This document shows positions 16,634-24,282 of a stretch of 29,919 nucleotides of DNA, in pieces. This DNA comes from an uncultured Prevotellaceae bacterium. Lineage in GTDB: Bacteria > Bacteroidota > Bacteroidia > Bacteroidales > Bacteroidaceae. The stretch's first letter is position 1. Each line of letters opens with the position of its first letter. The notes beneath the pieces were generated by a model. It was given only the letters and a program-made list of their open reading frames with translations. It did not search any database and was not told the origin of the DNA. Position numbers and translations under genes: made by a program. The stretch covers positions 1 to 29,919 of the forward strand of contig CAMNHS010000001.1 of NCBI GenBank assembly GCA_946539635.1. The letters are read 5' to 3'.

Positions 16634-16665
16634 CAAAGGTACAATTAAGTTTTGAGAAATGCAAA
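16634..16665 (-). promoter_or_regulatory. Bacteroidota-type promoter for the etfB run
   Basis: On the minus strand a -33 TTTG (16665-16662) is followed by a 20-base spacer and the -7 element TACCTTTG (16641-16634), an exact TAnnTTTG match. Transcription would start near 16628, giving a 5' UTR of about 40 bases before etfB. No other promoter of this quality was seen within the following genes down to manA. Confidence 0.82.
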
Positions 16666-16733
16666 AAATAAACAAAAAATAACACAACAATTGCGACTCT
16701 TTTCACGTTATTAAAGAGAAAAAAGGAAAAACA

Positions 16734-17255
16734 ATGGAAAAGCGCAATCTTATAACCTCTGATAAAGATACAGAATTGTTCCCAGAAGTTGATGAAGCAG
16801 GCAATGCGATAGGACAGATTACTCGTGCTGAGGCCCATGATGGTACAAAACGCCTGCATCCTGTGGTTCATCTGCATGTTTTCAATTCTCATGGAGATTT
16901 GTATCTGCAGCATCGTGCAAAATGGAAGAAGGTACAGCCGGATAAATGGGATACAGCCACTGGCGGACATGTAGATTGGGGAGAAGATGTGATGGCAGCT
17001 TTGGCTCGTGAGGTGAGTGAAGAGATAGGACTGCCATCAGATAGCTATACACCGAAACTTGTCAAGACATATATCTTTGAGAATAATATAGAACGTGAAC
17101 TGGTATATGTTTTCACGACAGAATATGACGGAGAATTACATCCGTCACCTACAGAGACGCAAGGTGGTAAGTTCTGGAGCGTTAACGATATACGCTCCGC
17201 TATAGGTAAGAATGTTCTTACCCCAATGTTTGAGAAGGAATTTTTGCTTCTCTAA
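16734..17255 (+). CDS. NUDIX hydrolase
   Basis: A 173-residue cytoplasmic protein with a perfect NUDIX box: Gly78, Glu84, then Arg92-Glu93, Glu96-Glu97 and Gly99-Leu100 in the GX5EX7REUXEEXGU pattern. The N-terminal part (LFPEVDEAGNAIGQITRAEAH) and HPVVHLHVFNSHGDLYLQHR resemble the isopentenyl-diphosphate-isomerase-like/YfcD branch, which acts on unknown diphosphate substrates. It lacks enough features to be called Idi. It stands alone on the plus strand, divergent from etfB. Its upstream gap holds only a weak 6-bp hairpin (16697-16702/16713-16718) and no good TAnnTTTG. Its last four bases overlap the 3' end of the convergent transporter gene. Confidence 0.88.
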   Translation: MEKRNLITSDKDTELFPEVDEAGNAIGQITRAEAHDGTKRLHPVVHLHVFNSHGDLYLQHRAKWKKVQPDKWDTATGGHVDWGEDVMAALAREVSEEIGLPSDSYTPKLVKTYIFENNIERELVYVFTTEYDGELHPSPTETQGGKFWSVNDIRSAIGKNVLTPMFEKEFLLL

Positions 17256-18274
17256 CCCTTAACCGTTTCATCTTCCTCGTCCCTGTTTCTAAACCATGTA
17301 GCCAATATGGTTCCGGAAATAGAATGCCATGCACAACTAACAGCAGCAGGTATTACGGCAAGCGGACAGCTGACGGCAAAGAAAGTTGAAGCAAGAACAG
17401 TGGCAAGACCTGCATTCTGCATGCCTACTTCAATAGAAATGGTGCGGTTTTTAGCTTTTGAGAAACCGAAGATCTTTCCTACGCTATAACCTGTAAGGTA
17501 TCCAAGGCTGTTGTGACAAAGTACAACGGCAAATACGATGAGGAAGAATGTTAATCCTTCTATCATCAGTTTGTCCCTTACGGCAGCAATCACGCCGCCT
17601 ACTATGCAAGCAAGTCCTAATACCGAAAAAGCGGGCATTACAGCTTGTGCCTTTTTGAACCCTTCGTTGTGACCATAGAAGAGGTTAGCGAAGAAGCCTA
17701 TGCTGACAGGTAACAGTGTGACAATGAGGATGTTCAGGAACATTCCCAAAGCATCAACTTCGACCTGTTCTCCAGCAAGCCAAAGCACCAATATTGGGGT
17801 AACAATAGGGGCGAGCAAAGTAGATACAGTTGTCATTCCGACAGAGTATGCAACATCGCCTCTACAGAGGTATGACATGATATTGCTGGAAACCCCTCCA
17901 GGACAGCATCCTACCAGTATTAATCCCACTACTATAGGTTGAAAAGCATTTCCGAAAAGCGAAAAGTGAAAAACTGTTTCACACAAAGTACTTGCGCCGA
18001 TTGTCAGACTCCATGCTATCAGGGGCATGAGACTGTATTGTGCACACGTGCCGATAAGGATGTCTAAAGGTCTGGCAGCAAGGATTCGCATATCATGCAT
18101 CGTAAGAGTTAAACCCATAGTAAGCATGATGAATCCCAAGATACATGATTGTGTGGTGCCGTGAACCCATGTAAAAAGCTCAGGTACGAAGTATGTCACT
18201 ACTGCGATGGCTATGATAAACCATGAAGTGTAGGTGGACAGCCATTGGCTGAATTTATACAGTAAATTATACAT
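17252..18274 (-). CDS. Bile acid:sodium symporter (BASS) family transporter
   Basis: A 340-residue inner-membrane protein with about nine or ten hydrophobic helices. Typical family features are LTMGLTLTMHDM near residue 55, LVGCCPGGVSSNIMSYL near residue 120, and EVGMQNAGLATVLA near residue 282. The GG and QNAG regions form the crossed helices and Na+ site of the fold. BASS members move bile acids, pantoate, pyruvate or other organic anions with Na+; the substrate here is unknown. The frame is open to 18310, but I chose the ATG at 18274 because an exact TACCTTTG promoter element lies between the two (18291-18284). The 3' end overlaps the NUDIX gene by four bases. Confidence 0.88.
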   Translation of the reverse strand: MYNLLYKFSQWLSTYTSWFIIAIAVVTYFVPELFTWVHGTTQSCILGFIMLTMGLTLTMHDMRILAARPLDILIGTCAQYSLMPLIAWSLTIGASTLCETVFHFSLFGNAFQPIVVGLILVGCCPGGVSSNIMSYLCRGDVAYSVGMTTVSTLLAPIVTPILVLWLAGEQVEVDALGMFLNILIVTLLPVSIGFFANLFYGHNEGFKKAQAVMPAFSVLGLACIVGGVIAAVRDKLMIEGLTFFLIVFAVVLCHNSLGYLTGYSVGKIFGFSKAKNRTISIEVGMQNAGLATVLASTFFAVSCPLAVIPAAVSCAWHSISGTILATWFRNRDEEDETVKG

Positions 18275-18283
18275 AATTGGCCG

Positions 18284-18291
18284 CAAAGGTA
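18284..18291 (-). promoter_or_regulatory. Probable -7 promoter element of the BASS transporter gene
   Basis: TACCTTTG on the minus strand matches TAnnTTTG exactly and lies 9 bases before the chosen ATG. The nearest TTG upstream (18310-18308) is only 16 bases away, shorter than the usual spacing, so the -33 element is weak. If used, the transcript would have almost no 5' UTR. Confidence 0.5.
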
Positions 18292-18314
18292 ATATAAAGA
18301 ATTGATACAAGGTA

Positions 18315-18332
18315 ATTTTTATGCGTAAAAAT
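18315..18332. promoter_or_regulatory. Perfect inverted repeat, possible operator between divergent genes
   Basis: ATTTTTA (18315-18321) and TAAAAAT (18326-18332) form a perfect 7-bp inverted repeat around TGCG. It lies between the divergent transporter and ftsY promoters, where a dimeric regulator could act on either. There is no T-run suited to a terminator for any gene here. The regulator is unknown. Confidence 0.4.
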
Positions 18333-18374
18333 AAGGATAAAGGTATATAATTTAGAGTTAAGAAATCTTATTTC

Positions 18375-18405
18375 TTTGTTATTTCGCTATTTTTTTGTAT
18401 CTTTG
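18375..18405 (+). promoter_or_regulatory. Bacteroidota-type promoter for the ftsY operon
   Basis: A -33 TTTG (18375-18378), a 19-base spacer and a -7 TATCTTTG (18398-18405) match the Bacteroidota consensus in both sequence and spacing. Transcription would start near 18411, about 23 bases before the ftsY ATG at 18434. No terminator is seen until the right edge of the window, so this promoter may drive eight genes. Confidence 0.88.
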
Positions 18406-18433
18406 CGCCCGAAATTTAATTATATAATAGTAA

Positions 18434-19390
18434 ATGGGCTTTTTCGGATTATTTAGCAAAGAGAAAAAAGAGACATTAGATAAAGGTCTTGAAAAGACAA
18501 AGCAGAGTTTCTTTGACAAGGTGGTTCGTGTTGTTGCAGCGAAAGATACTGTTGATGACGATGTGCTTGACGACCTTGAGGAGATGCTTATCACCAGCGA
18601 TGTCGGTGTTGATACTACTCTGAAGATTATTGAGAGGATACAGGAGCGTGTAGCTCGTGACAAATATGTTTCTACCAGCGAACTCAACAATATATTGCGT
18701 GAGGAGATAGCAACCCTTTTGGCAGAAAATAATGCTCAGGGTGATGGCTCTTGGACTATTCCTACAGATCATAAGCCGTATGTGATATTGGTGGTTGGTG
18801 TAAACGGAGTAGGTAAGACAACAACTATTGGTAAGTTGGCTCATCTGTTTAAGTCGGAAGGTTTGAAGGTTGTGCTTGGAGCTGCTGATACCTTCAGGGC
18901 AGCTGCTGTAGAGCAGTTGTGCATCTGGGGTGAGAGAGTAGGAGTGACAGTTGTAAAGCAACAGATGGGTGCTGATCCTGCCAGCGTAGCATTTGATACT
19001 CTGCAGTCAGCAAAAGCAAGTGGTGCCGATGTTGTGCTGATAGATACTGCAGGACGACTGCATAACAAAGTGAACCTCATGAATGAGCTCAAGAAAATCA
19101 AGGAGGTGATGAAGAAGGTAATACCAGAGGCTCCTGATGAGGTGATGCTCGTACTTGATGGCTCAACTGGACAGAATGCTTTTGAACAGGCAAAACAATT
19201 TTCTGCTGTAACACAGATAACATCTCTTGCCATCACAAAAATTGACGGCACAGCAAAGGGGGGAGTAGTAATAGGCATATCAGACCAACTGAAAGTGCCT
19301 GTTAAATATATAGGGCTGGGAGAAGGAATAGAAGACCTACAGTTGTTCAATAGACAGGAATTCGTAAATTCACTTTTCGATAATAAATGA
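18434..19390 (+). CDS. ftsY: Signal recognition particle receptor FtsY
   Basis: FtsY is the membrane-associated GTPase that receives SRP-ribosome complexes and passes them to SecYEG. The 318-residue protein has a short N-terminal region instead of the long acidic A domain of E. coli. Its basic and hydrophobic start (MGFFGLFSKEKK) is suited to membrane contact. The helical N domain is about 20-105. The G domain has the P-loop GVNGVGKT (122-129), the insertion-box region GAADTFRAAAVEQL near 149, DTAGR (204-208), and TKIDGTAKGG (268-277), the NG-family guanine-specificity motif. Its stop overlaps the rimO ATG (ATGA). It is the first gene after a strong promoter. Confidence 0.96.
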   Translation: MGFFGLFSKEKKETLDKGLEKTKQSFFDKVVRVVAAKDTVDDDVLDDLEEMLITSDVGVDTTLKIIERIQERVARDKYVSTSELNNILREEIATLLAENNAQGDGSWTIPTDHKPYVILVVGVNGVGKTTTIGKLAHLFKSEGLKVVLGAADTFRAAAVEQLCIWGERVGVTVVKQQMGADPASVAFDTLQSAKASGADVVLIDTAGRLHNKVNLMNELKKIKEVMKKVIPEAPDEVMLVLDGSTGQNAFEQAKQFSAVTQITSLAITKIDGTAKGGVVIGISDQLKVPVKYIGLGEGIEDLQLFNRQEFVNSLFDNK

Positions 19391-20685
19391 TAGATATTAT
19401 TTCCCTTGGTTGCTCAAAAAATCTCGTTGATAGCGAGACGTTGCAAAGGCTGTTCCTAAAGAATGGTCTTCGCTGTGCTATTGACGCACCAAAGGTAACG
19501 GGAGATACTGTCATAATAAATACCTGCGGATTCATAGAAGATGCAAAGCAGGAAAGCATAGACACCATATTGCAGTTTGCTGACGCCAAGACGAAAGGTA
19601 GAATCCGTCATCTCTATGTTATGGGATGCCTGTCCCAACGTTATATGGAGGAGTTGCAGCAAGAGATTCCAGAGGTGGATAAGTATTATGGAAAGTTTGA
19701 CTGGAAAGGTCTTGTTGGGGAATGTAGCAAAAATGCAACTACATCTCCAAAAACTTCACCGAAAGCTAACAAGCCTTCAAAAGCAACAAAATATTCCTGC
19801 TACATAAAGATATCGGAAGGCTGCGACAGACATTGTGCGTATTGTGCTATTCCTCTCATTACGGGAAAACACCAAAGTCGTGATATAGAAGATATCTTAG
19901 ATGAAGTTAGAGAACGTGTAAAGGAGGGAGTAAAAGAGTTTAATGTAATTGCACAGGAATTGACATACTATGGTGTCGATAAAGACGGCAAGCGTCACAT
20001 AGCAGAACTGATAGAAAAGATGGCAGACATTCCTGGTGTACATTGGATAAGACTTCACTATGCCTATCCTACACAATTTCCGATGGAACTGCTGAAGGTG
20101 ATGCGTGAAAAAGAAAATGTTTGCAAATATCTCGACATAGCATTACAACACATTTCGACAAATGTCCTTAGCAATATGCGACGCAATACCACCAAGGAGG
20201 AGACAATGGAATTGATAAAACGATTACGTGAGGAAGTGCCGGGAATATGTCTCAGAACTACAATGATGGTAGGATATCCAGGAGAGAGGGATGAGGACTT
20301 TAACGAGTTGATAGATTTCGTAAAATGGGCTCGCTTCGAGCGTTTGGGTGCTTTTGCTTATTCAGAGGAGGAAGGCACTTATAGCGCAGAGCATTTTGAA
20401 GATAATATACCAGATGATGTTAAGCAAGCGCGTCTTAGCAAGTTGATGAGGGTACAACAACGTATCTCGCATGAGATAATGGATGATAATATTGGGAAGA
20501 CCCTTGAGGTCGTTATTGATAGGAGAGAGAATGATTATTACATTGCTCGCAGTCAGTACTCATCACCAGAAGTGGACCCGGAGATACTGATTTGTGCAGA
20601 GGATGCGCAACTGAAAGTAGGAGAATTCTATAATGTAGAAGTAACGGATTCGGAAGATTTTGATTTATATGCGAAAATAAAATAA
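19387..20685 (+). CDS. rimO: Ribosomal protein S12 methylthiotransferase RimO
   Basis: RimO is a radical-SAM enzyme that adds a methylthio group to the conserved Asp of ribosomal protein S12. The 432-residue protein has three domains. The N-terminal MTTase domain holds cluster cysteines Cys9 (SLGCSKN), Cys47 (NTCGF) and Cys81 (MGCLSQ). The radical-SAM domain has Cys146, Cys150 and Cys153 in CDRHCAYC. The C-terminal TRAM domain covers about 370-432. The opening ISLGCSKNLVDSE is diagnostic of RimO rather than MiaB. Between domains one and two lies a short Ser/Thr/Lys-rich linker (about 115-135). The ATG overlaps the ftsY stop by four bases, and the next gene starts 3 bases after its stop. Confidence 0.96.
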   Translation: MIDIISLGCSKNLVDSETLQRLFLKNGLRCAIDAPKVTGDTVIINTCGFIEDAKQESIDTILQFADAKTKGRIRHLYVMGCLSQRYMEELQQEIPEVDKYYGKFDWKGLVGECSKNATTSPKTSPKANKPSKATKYSCYIKISEGCDRHCAYCAIPLITGKHQSRDIEDILDEVRERVKEGVKEFNVIAQELTYYGVDKDGKRHIAELIEKMADIPGVHWIRLHYAYPTQFPMELLKVMREKENVCKYLDIALQHISTNVLSNMRRNTTKEETMELIKRLREEVPGICLRTTMMVGYPGERDEDFNELIDFVKWARFERLGAFAYSEEEGTYSAEHFEDNIPDDVKQARLSKLMRVQQRISHEIMDDNIGKTLEVVIDRRENDYYIARSQYSSPEVDPEILICAEDAQLKVGEFYNVEVTDSEDFDLYAKIK

Positions 20686-20688
20686 TAT

Positions 20689-20943
20689 ATGAACAACAAA
20701 GATTTAATTTCGGCCTTGTCACAGAAAACAGGCGGTAAGACAACAGACACACAGAGTATGGTGTTGACAACTGTTAAAGCCATAATAGAAAAAATGTGTG
20801 ATGCAGAAGCTGTCAACATAAACGGGTTAGGAACATTTGACGTGAGAAAACGAAATGAAAGAATCATTGTCAATCCAGGAACAGGAAAGAAAAATCTGGT
20901 ACCTCCAAAACTCGTTGCAACATTTAAACCAAGAAAAAAATAG
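20689..20943 (+). CDS. HU-family DNA-binding protein (canonical, short)
   Basis: An 84-residue nucleoid-associated protein, slightly shorter than the usual 90. The helical dimerisation half includes KDLISALSQKTG, and the beta-arm region includes INGLGTFDVRKRNER. The arm tip keeps the DNA-intercalating proline in VNPGTGKKN, so it should bend DNA in the normal way. The C-terminus FKPRKK is typical. It lies 3 bases after rimO and 10 bases before a second, larger HU-domain gene. The pairing suggests possible heterodimers, which is inference. Confidence 0.9.
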   Translation: MNNKDLISALSQKTGGKTTDTQSMVLTTVKAIIEKMCDAEAVNINGLGTFDVRKRNERIIVNPGTGKKNLVPPKLVATFKPRKK

Positions 20944-20953
20944 GTAAAAGATT

Positions 20954-21775
20954 ATGGTAACAACAAAAGATATAGCCAAGATAGTAGCTTCTCAACATAA
21001 TATCAAAGTTGTAGAAGCCGAAGAGTTCGTACAGAAATTGGTAGATACTATCAACGAAGGTTTGGAAGTTGACAGATTGGTAAAAATCAAGGGCTTTGGT
21101 ACATTCAAGATGCAAGCAATGAAGTCTCGTGCCAGTGTTAATGTGAATACTGGTGAGAGAGTAATCATTGGCGAACACGATAGGATAACCTTCCTGCCTG
21201 ATGCTATGATGAAGAATGCTATCAACAAGCCATTTGCTCATTTCGAGACTGTTGAAATAGACGATGAAAGTCCTTTGCTTGACGAAATGACTCCTGTGGA
21301 CGATATGGATGATTCTCTGGATGAAGAACAAGAGGAAATCTTGGATGAGCCAAAGGTGGAAACCAAAGAGAAACCCCAAAAGGAGTCAAAGAAAGAGGTC
21401 AAGGTTGCAGAAAAGGTTGAGGCGAAAGTTGAAGAAAAGCCTGTTGCTCTATCAATAGACGATGATGGTCAGGAGTCTATCTCTGAGCGTATGCATGGAA
21501 GGAGCAATGTCTTCGTTGGTATAGCAGCTGGAATATTTGTTGTGATTGCTGCAATATATGGATTCAGCAGATACAATAATGCGACTTCCACACCATCAGC
21601 ACAACCACAAACAGTAGTAGTAGATACAGTGAGCCGAGATACGGTGAAAGTCGATACGACAGTCGTGAAGGATAATGTTCAGCCTGTTGTAGAGAACAAA
21701 GACACAACGTCTGTATCCCCAAAAAAATCAAGACGTCACGGCCGCAAATACAGAAGACACCGCAGAAGAAGATAA
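20954..21775 (+). CDS. HU-domain protein with transmembrane segment and basic tail
   Basis: A 273-residue protein of unusual build. Residues 1-91 are an HU-type domain (KIKGFGTF near 44, SVNVNTGERV near 61). At the arm tip the intercalating proline of the usual NPxTG is replaced by Val64 (NVNTG). Residues about 97-132 are strongly acidic and about 133-163 are Lys/Glu-rich, probably disordered. A single hydrophobic helix lies at about 186-204 (NVFVGIAAGIFVVIAAIYGF). The remainder is Val/Asp/Thr-rich and ends in a very basic stretch (257-273). It may tether DNA or the partner HU at the inner membrane; function is inference. Topology is uncertain because the basic tail conflicts with an outside C-terminus. 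The stop overlaps the lon ATG by one base. Confidence 0.85.
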   Translation: MVTTKDIAKIVASQHNIKVVEAEEFVQKLVDTINEGLEVDRLVKIKGFGTFKMQAMKSRASVNVNTGERVIIGEHDRITFLPDAMMKNAINKPFAHFETVEIDDESPLLDEMTPVDDMDDSLDEEQEEILDEPKVETKEKPQKESKKEVKVAEKVEAKVEEKPVALSIDDDGQESISERMHGRSNVFVGIAAGIFVVIAAIYGFSRYNNATSTPSAQPQTVVVDTVSRDTVKVDTTVVKDNVQPVVENKDTTSVSPKKSRRHGRKYRRHRRRR

Positions 21776-24282
21776 TGATGGAAGATATATTTTCAAAGTT
21801 TACATTAGACGATTTTAACAAAGACGATTCTGAAGGCTTCGTACGCATAACGGAATTTGAAGGCGACTTCACTGAAATGCTGAAGGGACAACAGGAGGGC
21901 GATATGCCTGTCCTCGTAACCAGAAACATGGTTAACTTCCCTCTTATCCTTGCCTCCATAACGATAGCGCGCAGCACTACACGTCAACTTATCAAATATC
22001 TCGAGAAGCATAAGAGGGATAAGTTTGCAATGTTCTGCCAAAAGGACCCTTCGATAGAATATCCTACCTCGGAAGATCTTTGTGAATATGGCGTTATAAC
22101 CCAATTTATAAAAGTATTCGAAGTTCCTGGTCAGGAGAATCGTATTGCTTTCCTTGCACATCCACTTGCTCGTTGTCGCATTGGTGAGGTGTTGCAGGAG
22201 GAACCTTATATCAAGGCGCACATTTTACCTGCTCCAGAGGAAGAGCCTGATGCTAATGATATGGAGTATCAGACAATGCTAAACGACCTCAACTCAAAGG
22301 TGCGTGAGTACATCCAGAAAACGGATTCTTTCACTTTTGAGATGCAGATGGTATTGAAAGACCTTGCAAATCCTGTGCAGCTCCTTAATACGGTGTCATA
22401 CTTCATGCCGTTTAAACTTTCGGAGAAAATGCACCTGTTGGCATGTGGTGATTTGAAGATGCGTTGCTTCGAGCTACTGCAGTTGATGAATCGTGAGATA
22501 CAATATGCTGATATGCGTATTGATATCCATAATCGTACCCAGCATGCCATCGACGTTGAGCAGAAGGAATATTTCCTGCGCCAGCAATTAAAGAGTATCA
22601 ATCAGCAGTTGGGACGCGAAGACGGTTCTCCAGAAAAGGCTAAATTGCGTGAAAAGGCTGCAACGAAAAAGTGGAATAAGGAAACCAGCGAATTCTTTGA
22701 GAAGGAAATGGAACGCCTTGACCAACTTCACGTGCAGAGCTCGGACTATAATACGCAGCTTACATACCTCCAGAAACTGGTCGAACTTCCTTGGAACGAA
22801 TATACGGAAGATAATCTGGACCTCCATCATGCTGAGCGTGTGCTAAATCGCGACCACTATGGAATGGAAAAAGTAAAGGAGCGTATTTTGGAATATGTTT
22901 CTGTACTCCTTATGCGTGGTGACTTGAAGTCTCCGATATTGTGCTTGTATGGCCCTCCTGGTGTTGGTAAGACGTCGCTCGGTAAGAGTATCGCTGATGC
23001 CTTGGGAAGAAAGTATGTCCGTATGTCCCTTGGCGGCTTGCACGATGAGGCTGAGATACGCGGACACCGCCGTACTTATGTTGGCGCTATGCCAGGTCGT
23101 ATTATAAAAAGTATAGAAAAGGCTGGCTCATCAAATCCTGTCCTCATTCTTGACGAGATAGATAAGGTTACACAGAATACCATTAATGGAGATCCTGCTT
23201 CGGCTCTGCTGGAGGTGTTAGACCCTGAGCAGAATGCTACTTTCCATGATAACTATCTCGATCTTGACTACGACCTGTCGAAGGTTCTCTTTATTGCTAC
23301 GGCAAATGATTTGTCTACAATACCGTCTCCTCTGCGTGACCGTATGGAGATAATAGAACTCTCTGGATATACTACAGAAGAAAAGATAGAGATAGCAAAG
23401 CGCCACCTCGTACCACGCGAGAAAGATAAGACAGGATTGGCTTCCTTCAAGAATATTAAATTTCCAAAGAAGACCCTCGAATATATCGTTGAGCGATATA
23501 CTCGCGAAAGTGGTGTGCGACAACTTGAGAAGCAGATAAACAAGGCTTTGCGCAAGATAGCATATAAGATTGCAAAGGAGGGCTCTATGGATTCATCTAT
23601 CGAGTTGTTGGAGTCTCCTCTGAAGCCTGAGAATGTTACCGAATTGTTAGGAAATCCTCCTTTCTATCGTGACATATATCAGGGCAATGAATATGCTGGC
23701 GTTGTAACAGGTTTGGCATGGACAAGTGTTGGCGGTGAGATACTCTTTATTGAGACATCACTCTCAAAGGGGAAGGAAGGAAAGCTGACACTTACAGGTA
23801 ATCTTGGAGATGTAATGAAGGAGAGTGCTGTCATTGCCCTCGAATATGTCAAGGCGCATGCAGAATACCTCAATATCGACTCTCGTATATTCCAATCTTG
23901 GAACATACACATCCATGTGCCAGAAGGTGCGACACCAAAGGATGGTCCTTCTGCCGGCATTACGATAGCAACTTCTATAGCATCAGCTATTACCCAAAGG
24001 AAAGTGCGTAAGAATGTTGCAATGACAGGTGAGATAACTCTCCGCGGAAAGGTGTTGCCGGTTGGTGGCATAAAGGAGAAACTCTTGGCTGCCAAGCGTG
24101 CTGGTATAACCGACATTGTGATGTGCTCTGCCAACAAGAAGGATGTTGAGGAGATTCCTGAACAGTATTTGAAAGGTGTCAAATTCCATTTCGTTGAGAA
24201 TGTCCGTGACGTATGGGATTTTGCATTGACAGATGAATTAGTAGATAATCCGCTGAACTTTGAAATTCCAGATACAAAATAA
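21775..24282 (+). CDS. lon: ATP-dependent Lon protease
   Basis: Lon is a cytoplasmic hexameric AAA+ serine protease that removes damaged and regulatory proteins. The 835-residue protein has the N-terminal substrate-binding domain (about 40-250), a coiled-coil segment (about 250-330), and an AAA+ module with Walker A GPPGVGKTS (393-401) and Walker B LILDEIDK (Asp460, Glu461). The protease domain has the catalytic dyad Ser726 in DGPSAGIT and Lys769 in GIKEKLLAAK, with the spacing of 43 seen in LonA. Two adjacent ATGs (21775 and 21778) are both plausible starts; the first overlaps the preceding stop (TAATG). The 3' end overlaps tgt by 23 bases. Co-expression with two HU genes is notable because Lon is known to degrade HU in E. 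coli. Confidence 0.96.
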   Translation: MMEDIFSKFTLDDFNKDDSEGFVRITEFEGDFTEMLKGQQEGDMPVLVTRNMVNFPLILASITIARSTTRQLIKYLEKHKRDKFAMFCQKDPSIEYPTSEDLCEYGVITQFIKVFEVPGQENRIAFLAHPLARCRIGEVLQEEPYIKAHILPAPEEEPDANDMEYQTMLNDLNSKVREYIQKTDSFTFEMQMVLKDLANPVQLLNTVSYFMPFKLSEKMHLLACGDLKMRCFELLQLMNREIQYADMRIDIHNRTQHAIDVEQKEYFLRQQLKSINQQLGREDGSPEKAKLREKAATKKWNKETSEFFEKEMERLDQLHVQSSDYNTQLTYLQKLVELPWNEYTEDNLDLHHAERVLNRDHYGMEKVKERILEYVSVLLMRGDLKSPILCLYGPPGVGKTSLGKSIADALGRKYVRMSLGGLHDEAEIRGHRRTYVGAMPGRIIKSIEKAGSSNPVLILDEIDKVTQNTINGDPASALLEVLDPEQNATFHDNYLDLDYDLSKVLFIATANDLSTIPSPLRDRMEIIELSGYTTEEKIEIAKRHLVPREKDKTGLASFKNIKFPKKTLEYIVERYTRESGVRQLEKQINKALRKIAYKIAKEGSMDSSIELLESPLKPENVTELLGNPPFYRDIYQGNEYAGVVTGLAWTSVGGEILFIETSLSKGKEGKLTLTGNLGDVMKESAVIALEYVKAHAEYLNIDSRIFQSWNIHIHVPEGATPKDGPSAGITIATSIASAITQRKVRKNVAMTGEITLRGKVLPVGGIKEKLLAAKRAGITDIVMCSANKKDVEEIPEQYLKGVKFHFVENVRDVWDFALTDELVDNPLNFEIPDTK

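Noticed and set aside
16697..16718. Hairpin before the NUDIX gene as a riboswitch or operator
   Set aside because: Only a 6-bp AT-rich stem with a 10-base loop; too weak to call, with no T-run or conserved core.
18275..18310. Upstream start of the BASS transporter at 18310
   Set aside because: The extension would cover an exact TAnnTTTG promoter element; the ATG at 18274 fits better.
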